Notes under the pieces: model-generated
Databases searched by the model: none
Seen by the model: the letters and a program-made list of their open reading frames with translations, nothing else
What the model was told of the DNA's origin: nothing
In this document: positions 9,685 through 18,150 of the stretch, piece by piece
How positions within the stretch are numbered: position 1 is the stretch's first letter
Layout: every line of letters starts with the position of its first letter
NCBI GenBank assembly: GCA_965279125.1
Contig: CBDIHL010000041.1
Coordinates: 1-64,000 of the forward strand
Source of the DNA: Dinoroseobacter sp965279125
GTDB lineage: Bacteria > Pseudomonadota > Alphaproteobacteria > Rhodobacterales > Rhodobacteraceae
Direction of reading: 5' to 3'
DNA length: 64,000 bases
Translations under genes and position numbers: made by a program

Positions 9685-9996
9685 ATGATTGACTGGGCGC
9701 GCGTGGGCGAGTTGCGGGATGAGGTAGGTGAGGAAGATTTATTGGAAATTGCCGACATTTTCCTGGAGGAAATGGCAGAAGCCATCGATCCATTGCGAAG
9801 CGGTACGCCTCCCGCATCGCTGCCCGAGCTCCTGCACTTCCTAAAAGGCGCGTCGCTGAATGTCGGCTTTGCCGCGCTTGGGGCGACATGCACAACCGCT
9901 GAGCAGACCCCCGACTTGGCAGATCTTTCCAAGATCGTTGTCCAGTTTGATGCCTCGCGGCAAGCGTTCTTGGATGGGTTGGCGGCTTCGGCCTAA
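9685..9996 (+). CDS. Hpt domain phosphotransfer protein
   Basis: This 103-residue stand-alone histidine phosphotransfer protein is acidic and helical. The phosphorylatable residue is H51 in the motif HFLKGASLNVGF, matching the Hpt pattern H-x-x-K-G-x-S/A. It would pass a phosphoryl group between a hybrid kinase and a receiver. It is divergent from the response-regulator phosphatase, so that protein is the obvious partner, though this is inference from position. No hybrid kinase is in the window next to the pair. ilvA lies 18 bases downstream on the opposite strand. Confidence 0.85.
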   Translation: MIDWARVGELRDEVGEEDLLEIADIFLEEMAEAIDPLRSGTPPASLPELLHFLKGASLNVGFAALGATCTTAEQTPDLADLSKIVVQFDASRQAFLDGLAASA

Positions 9997-10014
9997 AGCG
10001 TTTGGCGAAATGCT

Positions 10015-11277
10015 CTAGATCAGGAACTCCGCCAATACAGGGTCACGCGTGATATCCCGGTATGGAAAGCCCGCATCTTCAAGCTTCTTCAGAAACGCCG
10101 GAAACGCATCGGCATCTTTCGTCTCGATCCCGATAAGAACCGAGCCGAAGTTGCGCGCAGACTTCTTTAGATATTCGAACCGGGCAATGTCATCATTGGG
10201 GCCAAGAAACGACAGGAACTCTTTCAGGGCACCGGGCCGCTGCGGCATTCGCAAAATGAAGTATTTCTTCAGGCCCGTATGGCGCAAAGCGCGTTCTTTG
10301 ACCTCGGGCAGCCGCTCGAAATCGAAGTTCCCGCCAGAGGTGACGCAGACCACGCGCTTGCCTTCAATCTGGTCGCGCAGATCATCCAGCACATCGACCG
10401 CGAGCGCCCCGGCGGGTTCCAGCACGATACCTTCGACATTCAGCATCTCGATCATCGTGGCGCAAATCCGGTCTTCGGGCGCTGCCAAAACGTAATGCGG
10501 CGGGGTGTTGCGCAACGCCGCAAAGGTCTTCGCGCCGATCCGGGCCACCGCCGCGCCATCCACAAAGCTGTCGACTTCAGGCAATGTCACAGGCTCGCCT
10601 TCGCGCAAGGCCGCAGCCAAGGACATACCGCCGGACGGCTCGACCAGCCGAAACCCGGCCTCGGGCGCTTCGCTGTTGAAATACCGCCGCATCCCCGACG
10701 ACAACCCGCCGCCACCCACCGGCAAGATCACGAGGTCGGGGGCTTCGGTCAGGTCAGACAACACCTCCACTGCGACGGAGGCTTGGCCTTCGATCACATC
10801 ATCATCGTCAAAGGGCGACAGGAAATGCGCGCCCGCCTCAGCGCAATAGGCCTGCGCGGCAGCGAGTGTGTCGTCGAAGTAATCACCCACCAGCCTGATC
10901 TCGACCGCATCGCCGCCGAACGCACGCGTCTTGTCGATCTTCTGGCGCGGGGTCGTCACCGGCATGAAAATCACCCCATGCACGCTCAGATGCGCGCAAA
11001 CATAGGCCACCCCTTGGGCGTGATTGCCCGCACTGGCGCAGGCAAAGCGGGTCTGACCGTCGGCGACCTGCTTGCGCAAGGCATTGTAGGCGCCACGAAT
11101 TTTGTAGGACCGGACAGGCGACAAATCCTCGCGCTTCAGCCAAATCTCGGCGTTGAAACGGTCCGACAGAAAGGCATTGCGCTGCAAAGGCGTGGCCGGA
11201 AACAGCGCGCGCATGGCTGCCGCAGATGCGCGGGCGTTATGGGCAAATTCAGACAACGAGGTCTCGCTTTTCGACAT
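10015..11277 (-). CDS. ilvA: Threonine ammonia-lyase (threonine dehydratase)
   Basis: This cytoplasmic PLP enzyme of about 420 residues deaminates threonine to 2-oxobutanoate, the first step towards isoleucine. The PLP lysine is in SYKIRGA (K59) and the phosphate-binding glycine loop is GGGGLSSG. The C-terminal about 90 residues (after RHTGLKKYF) form one ACT-like regulatory domain, as in shorter IlvA proteins, which suggests allosteric control by isoleucine. The ATG at 11277 (MSKSETSL) and one at 11286 are both possible; neither has a strong ribosome-binding site. The start lies inside the 3' end of the upstream membrane-protein gene (28-base overlap), so translation is probably coupled. Confidence 0.92.
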   Translation of the reverse strand: MSKSETSLSEFAHNARASAAAMRALFPATPLQRNAFLSDRFNAEIWLKREDLSPVRSYKIRGAYNALRKQVADGQTRFACASAGNHAQGVAYVCAHLSVHGVIFMPVTTPRQKIDKTRAFGGDAVEIRLVGDYFDDTLAAAQAYCAEAGAHFLSPFDDDDVIEGQASVAVEVLSDLTEAPDLVILPVGGGGLSSGMRRYFNSEAPEAGFRLVEPSGGMSLAAALREGEPVTLPEVDSFVDGAAVARIGAKTFAALRNTPPHYVLAAPEDRICATMIEMLNVEGIVLEPAGALAVDVLDDLRDQIEGKRVVCVTSGGNFDFERLPEVKERALRHTGLKKYFILRMPQRPGALKEFLSFLGPNDDIARFEYLKKSARNFGSVLIGIETKDADAFPAFLKKLEDAGFPYRDITRDPVLAEFLI

Positions 11278-11998
11278 AATGGCCATAGAGTGTGGTCAGC
11301 AGGCTGGCTCCGATAAGCATAATGCCCCACTGAAAAATCACCTGCCCCAGAATGCCGATCACCGGGATCAGCGACAAAAGCAAGATCGGAATTGCCAGCA
11401 GAAAGTTCGCGACGAGAAAAAAGAGGAACAACATCACCAGCGTTCCAGAGCTGCCGCGCGTGGCATTCCAAGCCTCCGACACTCCAAGTCGGCGGCCCAC
11501 GGCGGCTGCGGGCAACAAGACCGACAAGCGGCCGAATACGATGCCAAGGTAGGTCACAGCCGCCAGCGCCACCAGGACCATCAGCCATTCTGCGCCGCCC
11601 GACAGAAATGCGATTGGCATCAAGACCACGATCATCACCAAGGTTAACCCGACATACATGGCGAGTATGGTGAAGAAATACGCAGCCATACGCCCCACGC
11701 GCATCGGGGCGATCCACGAGCTGGGCGTTTCTTCCAGCAGAACAAATCGGTGCCAGTTCACCACGATCCACAGCCATGAAATCCCGCTTACGAGGATAAA
11801 CAAGACCCCCGCCGCGCCCATTGCCCCGCCAAGCGCCTCTGGATCCGCCATCGGGTCAAGCACTGCGGTCGCGGCAGAGCCGAACAAAATTGCCATGACC
11901 AGCAACAAGCCCGCTGGTGCCAACGAAATTCGCGCAGCCACCGATATGTTTCGGATCAGCATGCGCACCGCATGTTCAAAAATCTGCCAAGCTTTCAC
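11249..11998 (-). CDS. Integral membrane protein of unknown function
   Basis: This protein of about 249 residues has roughly six hydrophobic segments: about 20-43, 55-80, 97-124, 131-157, 176-207 and 211-233. I do not recognise a functional motif. Similar proteins in Rhodobacterales are usually left as hypothetical. The GTG at 11998 is chosen because GGAAGGGA lies 8 bases before it. An ATG at 12043 lies upstream in frame, but its extra residues look non-membrane and unconserved in character. Its end overlaps ilvA by 28 bases. It is divergent from argG, with a 134-base shared upstream region. Confidence 0.7.
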   Translation of the reverse strand: MKAWQIFEHAVRMLIRNISVAARISLAPAGLLLVMAILFGSAATAVLDPMADPEALGGAMGAAGVLFILVSGISWLWIVVNWHRFVLLEETPSSWIAPMRVGRMAAYFFTILAMYVGLTLVMIVVLMPIAFLSGGAEWLMVLVALAAVTYLGIVFGRLSVLLPAAAVGRRLGVSEAWNATRGSSGTLVMLFLFFLVANFLLAIPILLLSLIPVIGILGQVIFQWGIMLIGASLLTTLYGHYVEKRDLVV

Positions 11999-12132
11999 CG
12001 CACAATCCCTTCCCCATTTACCAACCTGCCAAGCCTGCGCCAACCTGCCCCAGACCGCAACACCCGCCGCTTACCTTGCACCTTTTTGCAAAACCCGGTA
12101 ACGCGCGCGGTGTTGTTTTGGAAGGATTTGCG

Positions 12133-13359
12133 ATGCCCAGCGCGCCCAAGAAAGTCGTTCTCGCCTATTCCGGCGGTCTCGATACCTCGATCATTCTCAA
12201 GTGGTTGCAGACGGAATACGGCTGCGAGGTCGTGACCTTCACCGCCGATCTGGGCCAAGGTGAAGAGCTTGAGCCTGCGCGTCAGAAGGCTGAGCTGCTG
12301 GGGATCGCCCCTGAGAACATCTATATTGAGGATGTGCGCGAAGAATTCGTCCGCGATTTCGTCTTCCCGATGTTCCGCGCCAATGCGGTTTACGAGGGGC
12401 TCTATCTGCTGGGCACCTCCATCGCGCGCCCGCTGATTTCCAAGCGCCTCGTCGAGATTGCCGAAATGACCGGCGCCGATGCCGTCGCCCATGGCGCCAC
12501 CGGCAAGGGCAACGATCAGGTCCGGTTCGAGCTGTCTGCCTACGCCCTGAACCCCGATATCAAGGTGATCGCCCCGTGGCGCGAATGGGATCTGTCCTCG
12601 CGCACCAAGCTGCTGGAATTCGCCGAACAACACCAGATTCCGATTGCCAAAGACAAGCGCGGCGAGGCACCGTTCAGCGTCGATGCGAACCTTCTGCATA
12701 CATCCTCCGAGGGCAAAGTGCTCGAAGATCCCGCCGATGAAGCGCCGGACTATGTCTATCAGCGCACCGTTCACCCGGAAGACGCGCCCGATACGCCCGA
12801 GTATATCGAGGTGGGTTTTGAGCGCGGCGATGCCGTCTCGATCAATGGCGAGGCGATGTCGCCCGCCACGATCTTAACCAAGCTAAACGAGCTGGGTGGC
12901 AAGCACGGCTGCGGTCGCCTCGACCTCGTTGAGGGGCGCTTTGTCGGTATGAAATCGCGCGGGATCTACGAGACGCCGGGCGGAACGTTGTTGCTGGAAG
13001 CGCATCGCGGGATCGAGTCGATCACGCTGGATCGCGGGGCCGCGCATCTGAAGGATGAGCTGATGCCGCGCTACGCTGAGCTGATCTATAACGGTTTCTG
13101 GTACTCGCCCGAGCGGGAAATGCTGCAAGCCGCGATTGATGCAAGCCAGACCCATGTGACCGGGACCGTGCGGTTGAAGCTGTATAAAGGCCTCGCGCGG
13201 ACGGTCGGGCGCTGGTCGGACCATTCCCTCTATTCCGAGGCGCATGTCACGTTTGAAGAAGACGCAGGGGCTTACGACCAGAAGGACGCGGCAGGCTTTA
13301 TCCAGCTGAACGCGTTGCGGCTGAAATTGCTGGCGGCGCGGGATAAGCGGGTCAAGTGA
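12133..13359 (+). CDS. argG: Argininosuccinate synthase
   Basis: This 408-residue cytoplasmic enzyme condenses citrulline and aspartate, using ATP, to argininosuccinate in arginine biosynthesis. The N-terminal ATP pyrophosphatase motif AYSGGLDTSI is at residues 11-20. GATGKGNDQVRFE, which binds citrulline and aspartate in this family, follows. Length is normal. The ATG at 12133 has GGAAGG about 7 bases upstream. The open frame continues upstream, but the extra residues do not look like ArgG. The stop overlaps the end of a convergent sulfotransferase-like gene by 8 bases, leaving no room for a terminator. Confidence 0.97.
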   Translation: MPSAPKKVVLAYSGGLDTSIILKWLQTEYGCEVVTFTADLGQGEELEPARQKAELLGIAPENIYIEDVREEFVRDFVFPMFRANAVYEGLYLLGTSIARPLISKRLVEIAEMTGADAVAHGATGKGNDQVRFELSAYALNPDIKVIAPWREWDLSSRTKLLEFAEQHQIPIAKDKRGEAPFSVDANLLHTSSEGKVLEDPADEAPDYVYQRTVHPEDAPDTPEYIEVGFERGDAVSINGEAMSPATILTKLNELGGKHGCGRLDLVEGRFVGMKSRGIYETPGGTLLLEAHRGIESITLDRGAAHLKDELMPRYAELIYNGFWYSPEREMLQAAIDASQTHVTGTVRLKLYKGLARTVGRWSDHSLYSEAHVTFEEDAGAYDQKDAAGFIQLNALRLKLLAARDKRVK

Positions 13360-14041
13360 TCCGGCAATCCGCCATTTCTTGATAAATTTGTAAAGCGGCG
13401 TCCAGCAGGGTGCCGTTTTCGTTTGGCATCGGACCTTCCGCCGCCGCAAACCCGGTGGAGCGGTGCACCGCCCCATACCAGTGCTGCGCCCAAACACCGT
13501 CCTCCGCACGACCGCCTTCTGGCCAAGACAGCATGGCTGCATCCCAGGACAGCCCGATCTCAGCGCATAGCTTTTGGAGCATTGCTTTTGGATCCGCCCT
13601 GATATCTGTGCTGTCGATCACGGGGCCGGGGAACGCCTCATAAAACTTGAGGCATTGCGCGTAGCCCAGATCCTCCAGCGATGGGTTTTCCCGCTTGGCG
13701 CGGTAGCTGGCAATCACCCGCGCGGGATGGCGGATAAGGTGGACATGCGTAAAGCCCTCCGTCCATTTCATCGGAAAATCACCCATATGGTGCGGCATAT
13801 GCTTTTGATACCAATGCGGCTTCCCGTCGGGGATAGGCCCTGCGCAAAACGCGGCAACATCGGCGGGATCATTGGGTTGGCGCGCCAAGATCTCGGCCCG
13901 CATCGGGTGGTCAAGGCCGCTTTGTGCCAGATAGGCGGCATAGAACGGCTCGTCAGACACCGCGAAATCTGCGCGCGCGCCGAAGCTATACATCATCGCA
14001 GTCGACAGGTTTCGAGGCCCTGACCACATCGCAATCCGCAT
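13352..14041 (-). CDS. Sulfotransferase-like P-loop protein
   Basis: This 229-residue protein has an N-terminal WSGPRNLSTAMMYSF motif that resembles the 5'-phosphosulfate (PAPS) binding loop of sulfotransferases. The later HLIRHPARVIASYRAKREN motif resembles the 3'-phosphate loop. The acceptor substrate is unknown, and a branched role as a general P-loop enzyme cannot be excluded. The start at 14041 is supported by GGAGGG 6 bases upstream. The gene converges on argG with an 8-base overlap. A 168-base gap separates it from the divergent msrA. Confidence 0.75.
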   Translation of the reverse strand: MRIAMWSGPRNLSTAMMYSFGARADFAVSDEPFYAAYLAQSGLDHPMRAEILARQPNDPADVAAFCAGPIPDGKPHWYQKHMPHHMGDFPMKWTEGFTHVHLIRHPARVIASYRAKRENPSLEDLGYAQCLKFYEAFPGPVIDSTDIRADPKAMLQKLCAEIGLSWDAAMLSWPEGGRAEDGVWAQHWYGAVHRSTGFAAAEGPMPNENGTLLDAALQIYQEMADCRIT

Positions 14042-14105
14042 GTTCGCCCTCCGCATGGTTTTCGGTGACCCTAATCGCCCAAATCCGCCCCGCAATCGAA
14101 ATGTT

Positions 14106-14154
14106 TCACTCCGTCACCTCTGAGTGAGATACAGCAGCCTCACGGTGCAGTGAG
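14106..14154. repeat. Two adjacent short inverted repeats upstream of msrA
   Basis: TCACTC at 14106-14111 is the inverse of GAGTGA at 14122-14127, with a 10-base spacer. CTCAC at 14139-14143 is the inverse of GTGAG at 14150-14154, with a 6-base spacer. They lie between the divergent sulfotransferase-like gene and msrA. They could be regulator half-sites or weak RNA hairpins. The arms are short, so chance is a real possibility. Confidence 0.35.
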
Positions 14155-14209
14155 TTGTGAGGTCCGCGTCTCGTGCGCCAAGATCATCGCAATACGAAAG
14201 GACAGCCCC

Positions 14210-14881
14210 ATGCGCCTGCGATTTACCATGTTCCACGTTAAGCCGACATTGCTTGCCCTCGCGATGCTTGTCGGATCCGCCCTGCATTACGGGGCTGCCT
14301 ACGCGCAAACCACGGATCGCATCCTTGTGGCAGGCGGCTGTTTCTGGTGCGTCGAGTCGGATTTCGAAAAGGTCAGCGGCGTGATCGAGGCCGTGTCCGG
14401 GTTTGCGGGCGGCGATGTCGCGGACCCAAGCTACCGCCAAGTTGTCAGCGGCAATACCGGCCATCTGGAGGTGGTCGAAATTACCTTCGATCCCAACCGC
14501 GTGTCCGCGCGCCAGCTGTATGACCTATTCTTCAGGTCCGTCGATCCAACCGATGCGGGCGGTCAGTTTTGTGATCGCGGGATAAGCTACACAACCGCAC
14601 TTTTCCCGCTCAGCGATGCGCAAATTGCGGCCGCGACAGACGCGAAAGCTGCCGCTCAATCCGACCTTGGTCAGACGATTGTCACGCCCATTCGCGACGC
14701 CGCCGCCTTCTACCCGGCAGAGGCGTATCATCAGGACTACTACAAGTCAGACGATCTGATCCTGACGCGGTTTGGGCCGTCATCAAAGGCGACGGCTTAC
14801 AAGCGGTATCGCGAAAGCTGCGGCCGTGATGCGCGCGTCGTGCAGCTTTGGGGGGAGGACGCGCCGTTTGCCGGGCATTAA
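14210..14881 (+). CDS. msrA: Peptide methionine sulfoxide reductase A, exported
   Basis: This 223-residue MsrA reduces S-methionine sulfoxide in oxidised proteins. The catalytic motif GGCFWC puts the nucleophile at C44. GGQFCDRGISYTTALF is the substrate-site segment. Unlike cytoplasmic MsrA, it begins with a cleavable signal peptide: a basic start, a hydrophobic stretch at about 13-30 and a likely cut after AYA (residue 32). It should therefore act in the periplasm. AAAGGA stands 8 bases before the ATG. The N-terminus MRLRFTMFHVKP contains the peptide that a parS site encodes in this frame; the DNA at 14229-14244 is only a degenerate parS. The end overlaps the convergent ribokinase-like gene by 4 bases. 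Confidence 0.92.
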   Translation: MRLRFTMFHVKPTLLALAMLVGSALHYGAAYAQTTDRILVAGGCFWCVESDFEKVSGVIEAVSGFAGGDVADPSYRQVVSGNTGHLEVVEITFDPNRVSARQLYDLFFRSVDPTDAGGQFCDRGISYTTALFPLSDAQIAAATDAKAAAQSDLGQTIVTPIRDAAAFYPAEAYHQDYYKSDDLILTRFGPSSKATAYKRYRESCGRDARVVQLWGEDAPFAGH

Positions 14882-15750
14882 CCTTGTGCGGACAAAAACG
14901 CCTCGATCTCGGATTTTGTCGGCATGGCATCGGCTGTGCCGAGGCGCGTCACCTGGATCGCACTCGCCGCCGAGGCCCAGCGCAACGCCGCACTGATAGA
15001 GGTGCCTGACGCCCGCTGAGCGGCAAAAGCGCCTATATAACAATCGCCTGCGCCCGTTGTATCAACTGGGTTCACCTTGAAAGCCGGGCAAGTCTGGGCA
15101 TCCCCACCAAAATATGTCGCGCCCTCTGGCCCCTTTGTGACCAACACATCGCATGGCATTTGTGCGGGCGTCTTGCCCAAGGCGCGGGTCAATTCCGCCG
15201 CTTCGCCTTCGTTCATCACCAGCAAATCCACGGACCCAAGCACGGCCTCGACCGCATCTGCTGAAAAAGGGGCGGCGGAATAAATTACCGTTAACCCTAA
15301 CGCTTTTGCTGCGCGAGCCGCTTCAGCGCTGATCGTGACTTCGTTCTGCAACAGACAGATATCGCCGGGGCCATATCCCACAAGTGCTGCCTGAACACGG
15401 TCCATCGGAACGGCGTGATTGGCGCTGGGATAAAGCACGATCGCGTTCTCTCCGGCCTCATCAACATTGATGATCGCATGGCCGGTCGGCACATCCACAT
15501 GGGCGATTTGGGATGTGACAATCCCTGCCTGATCCATCCGGTTCAAAAGCCAATCATCGCCCGCCCCTATCGCGCCAACATGGGTCACCTCAGCCCCCAA
15601 TAAGCTGGCCGCAATCGACTGGTTCGCACCTTTGCCACCCAGCATCCGCGTCATGCTGGTCGCACTCAGCGTCTCGCCCGGATCAGGCAAATGCGGCACC
15701 CGGTAGATGTAGTCCGCGTTGATCGAACCGACGCAGATAATCCGTCCCAT
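14878..15750 (-). CDS. PfkB-family carbohydrate kinase, ribokinase-like
   Basis: This 290-residue cytoplasmic sugar or nucleoside kinase has the PfkB N-terminal signature around MLGGKGANQSIAASLLGAEV. The C-terminal signature is DTTGAGDCYIGAF, whose GAGD aspartate (D236) is the catalytic base. The closest well-known relative is ribokinase (ribose to ribose 5-phosphate), but substrate residues cannot be fixed by eye. The start at 15750 is one base from the stop of maeB, so the kinase is probably the second gene of a maeB transcript. No sugar transporter is adjacent, so a catabolic operon is not indicated. Confidence 0.85.
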   Translation of the reverse strand: MGRIICVGSINADYIYRVPHLPDPGETLSATSMTRMLGGKGANQSIAASLLGAEVTHVGAIGAGDDWLLNRMDQAGIVTSQIAHVDVPTGHAIINVDEAGENAIVLYPSANHAVPMDRVQAALVGYGPGDICLLQNEVTISAEAARAAKALGLTVIYSAAPFSADAVEAVLGSVDLLVMNEGEAAELTRALGKTPAQMPCDVLVTKGPEGATYFGGDAQTCPAFKVNPVDTTGAGDCYIGAFAAQRASGTSISAALRWASAASAIQVTRLGTADAMPTKSEIEAFLSAQG

Positions 15751-15751
15751 G

Positions 15752-18010
15752 CTACCCGACCCGGCAGGCCGCAAGCACCGCCATGTTCAGCACATCGTTT
15801 GCGGTCGAAGTCGAGGTGCACAGCTGGATCGGTTTACCAACACCCGAAAGAATCGGCCCGATGACGGTCGCATCCCCAAGTTGCTGCATCATCTTGACCG
15901 AAATACTGGCCGAGTGCCGCGCGGGCACAACGAGCACATTCGCAGGCCCGGTTAACCGACAAAACGGGTATTGCGCCATGACATTTGGGTTCAGGGCAAC
16001 ATCAACGGTCATCTCACCGTCATACTCAAAATCCACGCCGCGTTGGTCGAGGACATCAGGCGCCATATGCATCTTCTCGGCCCGCTCGGACACGGGGTAT
16101 CCAAAGGTGGAAAAGCTGACAAAGGCAACCCTTGGCTCAAGCCCGAGGGTCCGCGCAGTGCCTGCGGCGCGCGTCGCGATATCGGCCAGATCCACCTCGC
16201 TTGGCCATTCGTGGACCAGCGTATCGGCGATCAAAACCACGCGCCCTTTGGTCAAAAGCGCCGTCACACCGACCGCTCCATCCGCAGCGGTTGCGTCGAA
16301 AACATGGTTAAGCAAGCCAAGCACATGCGCGGATTTTCGGGTCGCACCGGTGACCAGGCCATCGCCATGCCCATGCGCCAACATCAAGGCCGAGAAGACG
16401 TGTCGATCCCGCGCGGCAAGGCGGTGGATATCTTGCGCATCATGGCCGCGACGCTGCAATCTATTGTAAAGAAATGATTTATACTCTTCCAGATGTGGGG
16501 TGTTGCTGGCGTTAACGATTTCCAGCTCTTCGACCGCTTCGGGCAATCCGGCCTCTGTCAGCTTGGCTGTGACATCATCATCACGCCCAACAACCACCGC
16601 TTGCCCGAGACCGGATCGCTGGTAAGCCACGGCGGCCCGCAAGACCCGCACATCATCGCCTTCAGCGAAAATCATCCGCGCCTGAGCGCCTTTCGCCCGC
16701 GCATAGAGGCCTTGCAGCATCGACGCGGTCGGATCCATCCGCGCGGCAAGGTCTTTCTCGTAGCCCTCCAGATCAATGATCGGCTTGCGCGCGACGGCGG
16801 TATCCATGCCGGCCCGCGCAACGGCGGGTGGGATCATGTGAATGAGACGCGGATCAAACGGCGTCGGAATGATGTAATCGCGCCCGAATGTCAGACTGCG
16901 GCCATAGGCCATCGCGACCTCGTCGGGCACATCTTCGCGGGCCAGTTTCGCCAATGCATGGGCACATGCGATTTTCATTTCGTCGTTAATGGCCCGCGCC
17001 TGAATGTCGAGCGCGCCTCGAAAAAGATAGGGAAACCCCAAAACATTGTTAACTTGGTTCGGATAATCGCTGCGTCCGGTGGCGACGATGGCGTCTTCGC
17101 GCACGGCATGCGCCTCTTCCGGCGTGATCTCCGGGTCGGGGTTGGCCATGGCGAAAATCACCGGGTTCGGTGCCATGCTGGCGACCATTTCGGGCGTGAC
17201 GGCCCCCTTCACGGACACGCCGAGAAACACGTCGGCATCCTTCATGGCGTCGGTCAAACTGCGCAGTTCGGTCGTGGCCGCATGGGCCGATTTCCACTGG
17301 TTCATGCCCTCGCTGCGACCCTGGTAAATGACGCCCTTGGTATCGCACATGATACAGTTGTTGTGCTGCGCGCCCATGGCTTTCAGCAACTCAAGACAAG
17401 CGATCCCCGCGGCCCCAGCCCCATTCAGCACGATGCGGACATCTTCAATTTTCTTGCCAGACAGATGCAGCGCATTGATCAAACCCGCGGCACAAATCAC
17501 CGCAGTGCCATGCTGATCGTCATGGAAGACGGGGATATCCATCTCTTCCTTGAGGCGCTGTTCGATGATGAAACACTCGGGTGCCTTGATGTCTTCAAGG
17601 TTAATTCCACCGAAGCTGGGCCCCATCAAACGCACCGCGTTAATGAATTCGTCGGGGTCTTCGGTGTCGAGCTCGATATCAATCGAATTAATGTCTGCAA
17701 AGCGTTTGAACAGAACCGCCTTGCCCTCCATCACCGGTTTCGAGGCGAGCGCCCCAAGATTTCCAAGCCCCAGGATCGCCGTGCCGTTCGAGATCACGGC
17801 GACCATGTTTCCCTTGGTCGTATAATCATAGGCGGTGGACGGATCGGCAGCGATGGCTTCGACCGGCACCGCAACGCCCGGCGAATAGGCAAGGCTTAAG
17901 TCGCGTTGCGTGGTCATCCGCGTGGAGGCGCTGATATCCAGCTTTCCCGGACTAGGCTCCAGATGATAGGCGAGCGCTTCTTCGGAGGTAACTTTATTGC
18001 GTTCAGCCAT
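15752..18010 (-). CDS. maeB: NADP-dependent malic enzyme (MaeB type, with phosphotransacetylase-like tail)
   Basis: This 752-residue protein has an N-terminal malic enzyme of about 430 residues fused to a C-terminal phosphate acetyltransferase-like domain. It decarboxylates malate to pyruvate with reduction of NADP. The N-terminal part shows SLAYSPGVAVP, the metal-binding FHDDQHGTA and the nucleotide-binding GAGAAGIA. The tail contains VTALLTKGRVVLIADTL and VLVVPARHSA. In this class the tail is thought to sense acetyl-CoA rather than catalyse. The gene is divergent from mutS, with a 140-base gap, and is followed after one base by a ribokinase-like gene. Confidence 0.95.
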   Translation of the reverse strand: MAERNKVTSEEALAYHLEPSPGKLDISASTRMTTQRDLSLAYSPGVAVPVEAIAADPSTAYDYTTKGNMVAVISNGTAILGLGNLGALASKPVMEGKAVLFKRFADINSIDIELDTEDPDEFINAVRLMGPSFGGINLEDIKAPECFIIEQRLKEEMDIPVFHDDQHGTAVICAAGLINALHLSGKKIEDVRIVLNGAGAAGIACLELLKAMGAQHNNCIMCDTKGVIYQGRSEGMNQWKSAHAATTELRSLTDAMKDADVFLGVSVKGAVTPEMVASMAPNPVIFAMANPDPEITPEEAHAVREDAIVATGRSDYPNQVNNVLGFPYLFRGALDIQARAINDEMKIACAHALAKLAREDVPDEVAMAYGRSLTFGRDYIIPTPFDPRLIHMIPPAVARAGMDTAVARKPIIDLEGYEKDLAARMDPTASMLQGLYARAKGAQARMIFAEGDDVRVLRAAVAYQRSGLGQAVVVGRDDDVTAKLTEAGLPEAVEELEIVNASNTPHLEEYKSFLYNRLQRRGHDAQDIHRLAARDRHVFSALMLAHGHGDGLVTGATRKSAHVLGLLNHVFDATAADGAVGVTALLTKGRVVLIADTLVHEWPSEVDLADIATRAAGTARTLGLEPRVAFVSFSTFGYPVSERAEKMHMAPDVLDQRGVDFEYDGEMTVDVALNPNVMAQYPFCRLTGPANVLVVPARHSASISVKMMQQLGDATVIGPILSGVGKPIQLCTSTSTANDVLNMAVLAACRVG

Positions 18011-18150
18011 CGATCTTCTGTCCTTTTATGTCCGAATACGATCTGTAGCCCGCTCTGTGTCCGACGACAACAGCTTGTGGACAGATCAGATTTCGCGCTT
18101 TCGGCACGACGCGTCCGGTCTTAGGTTGAGGCGCGGCCAAGGGGAACAGC

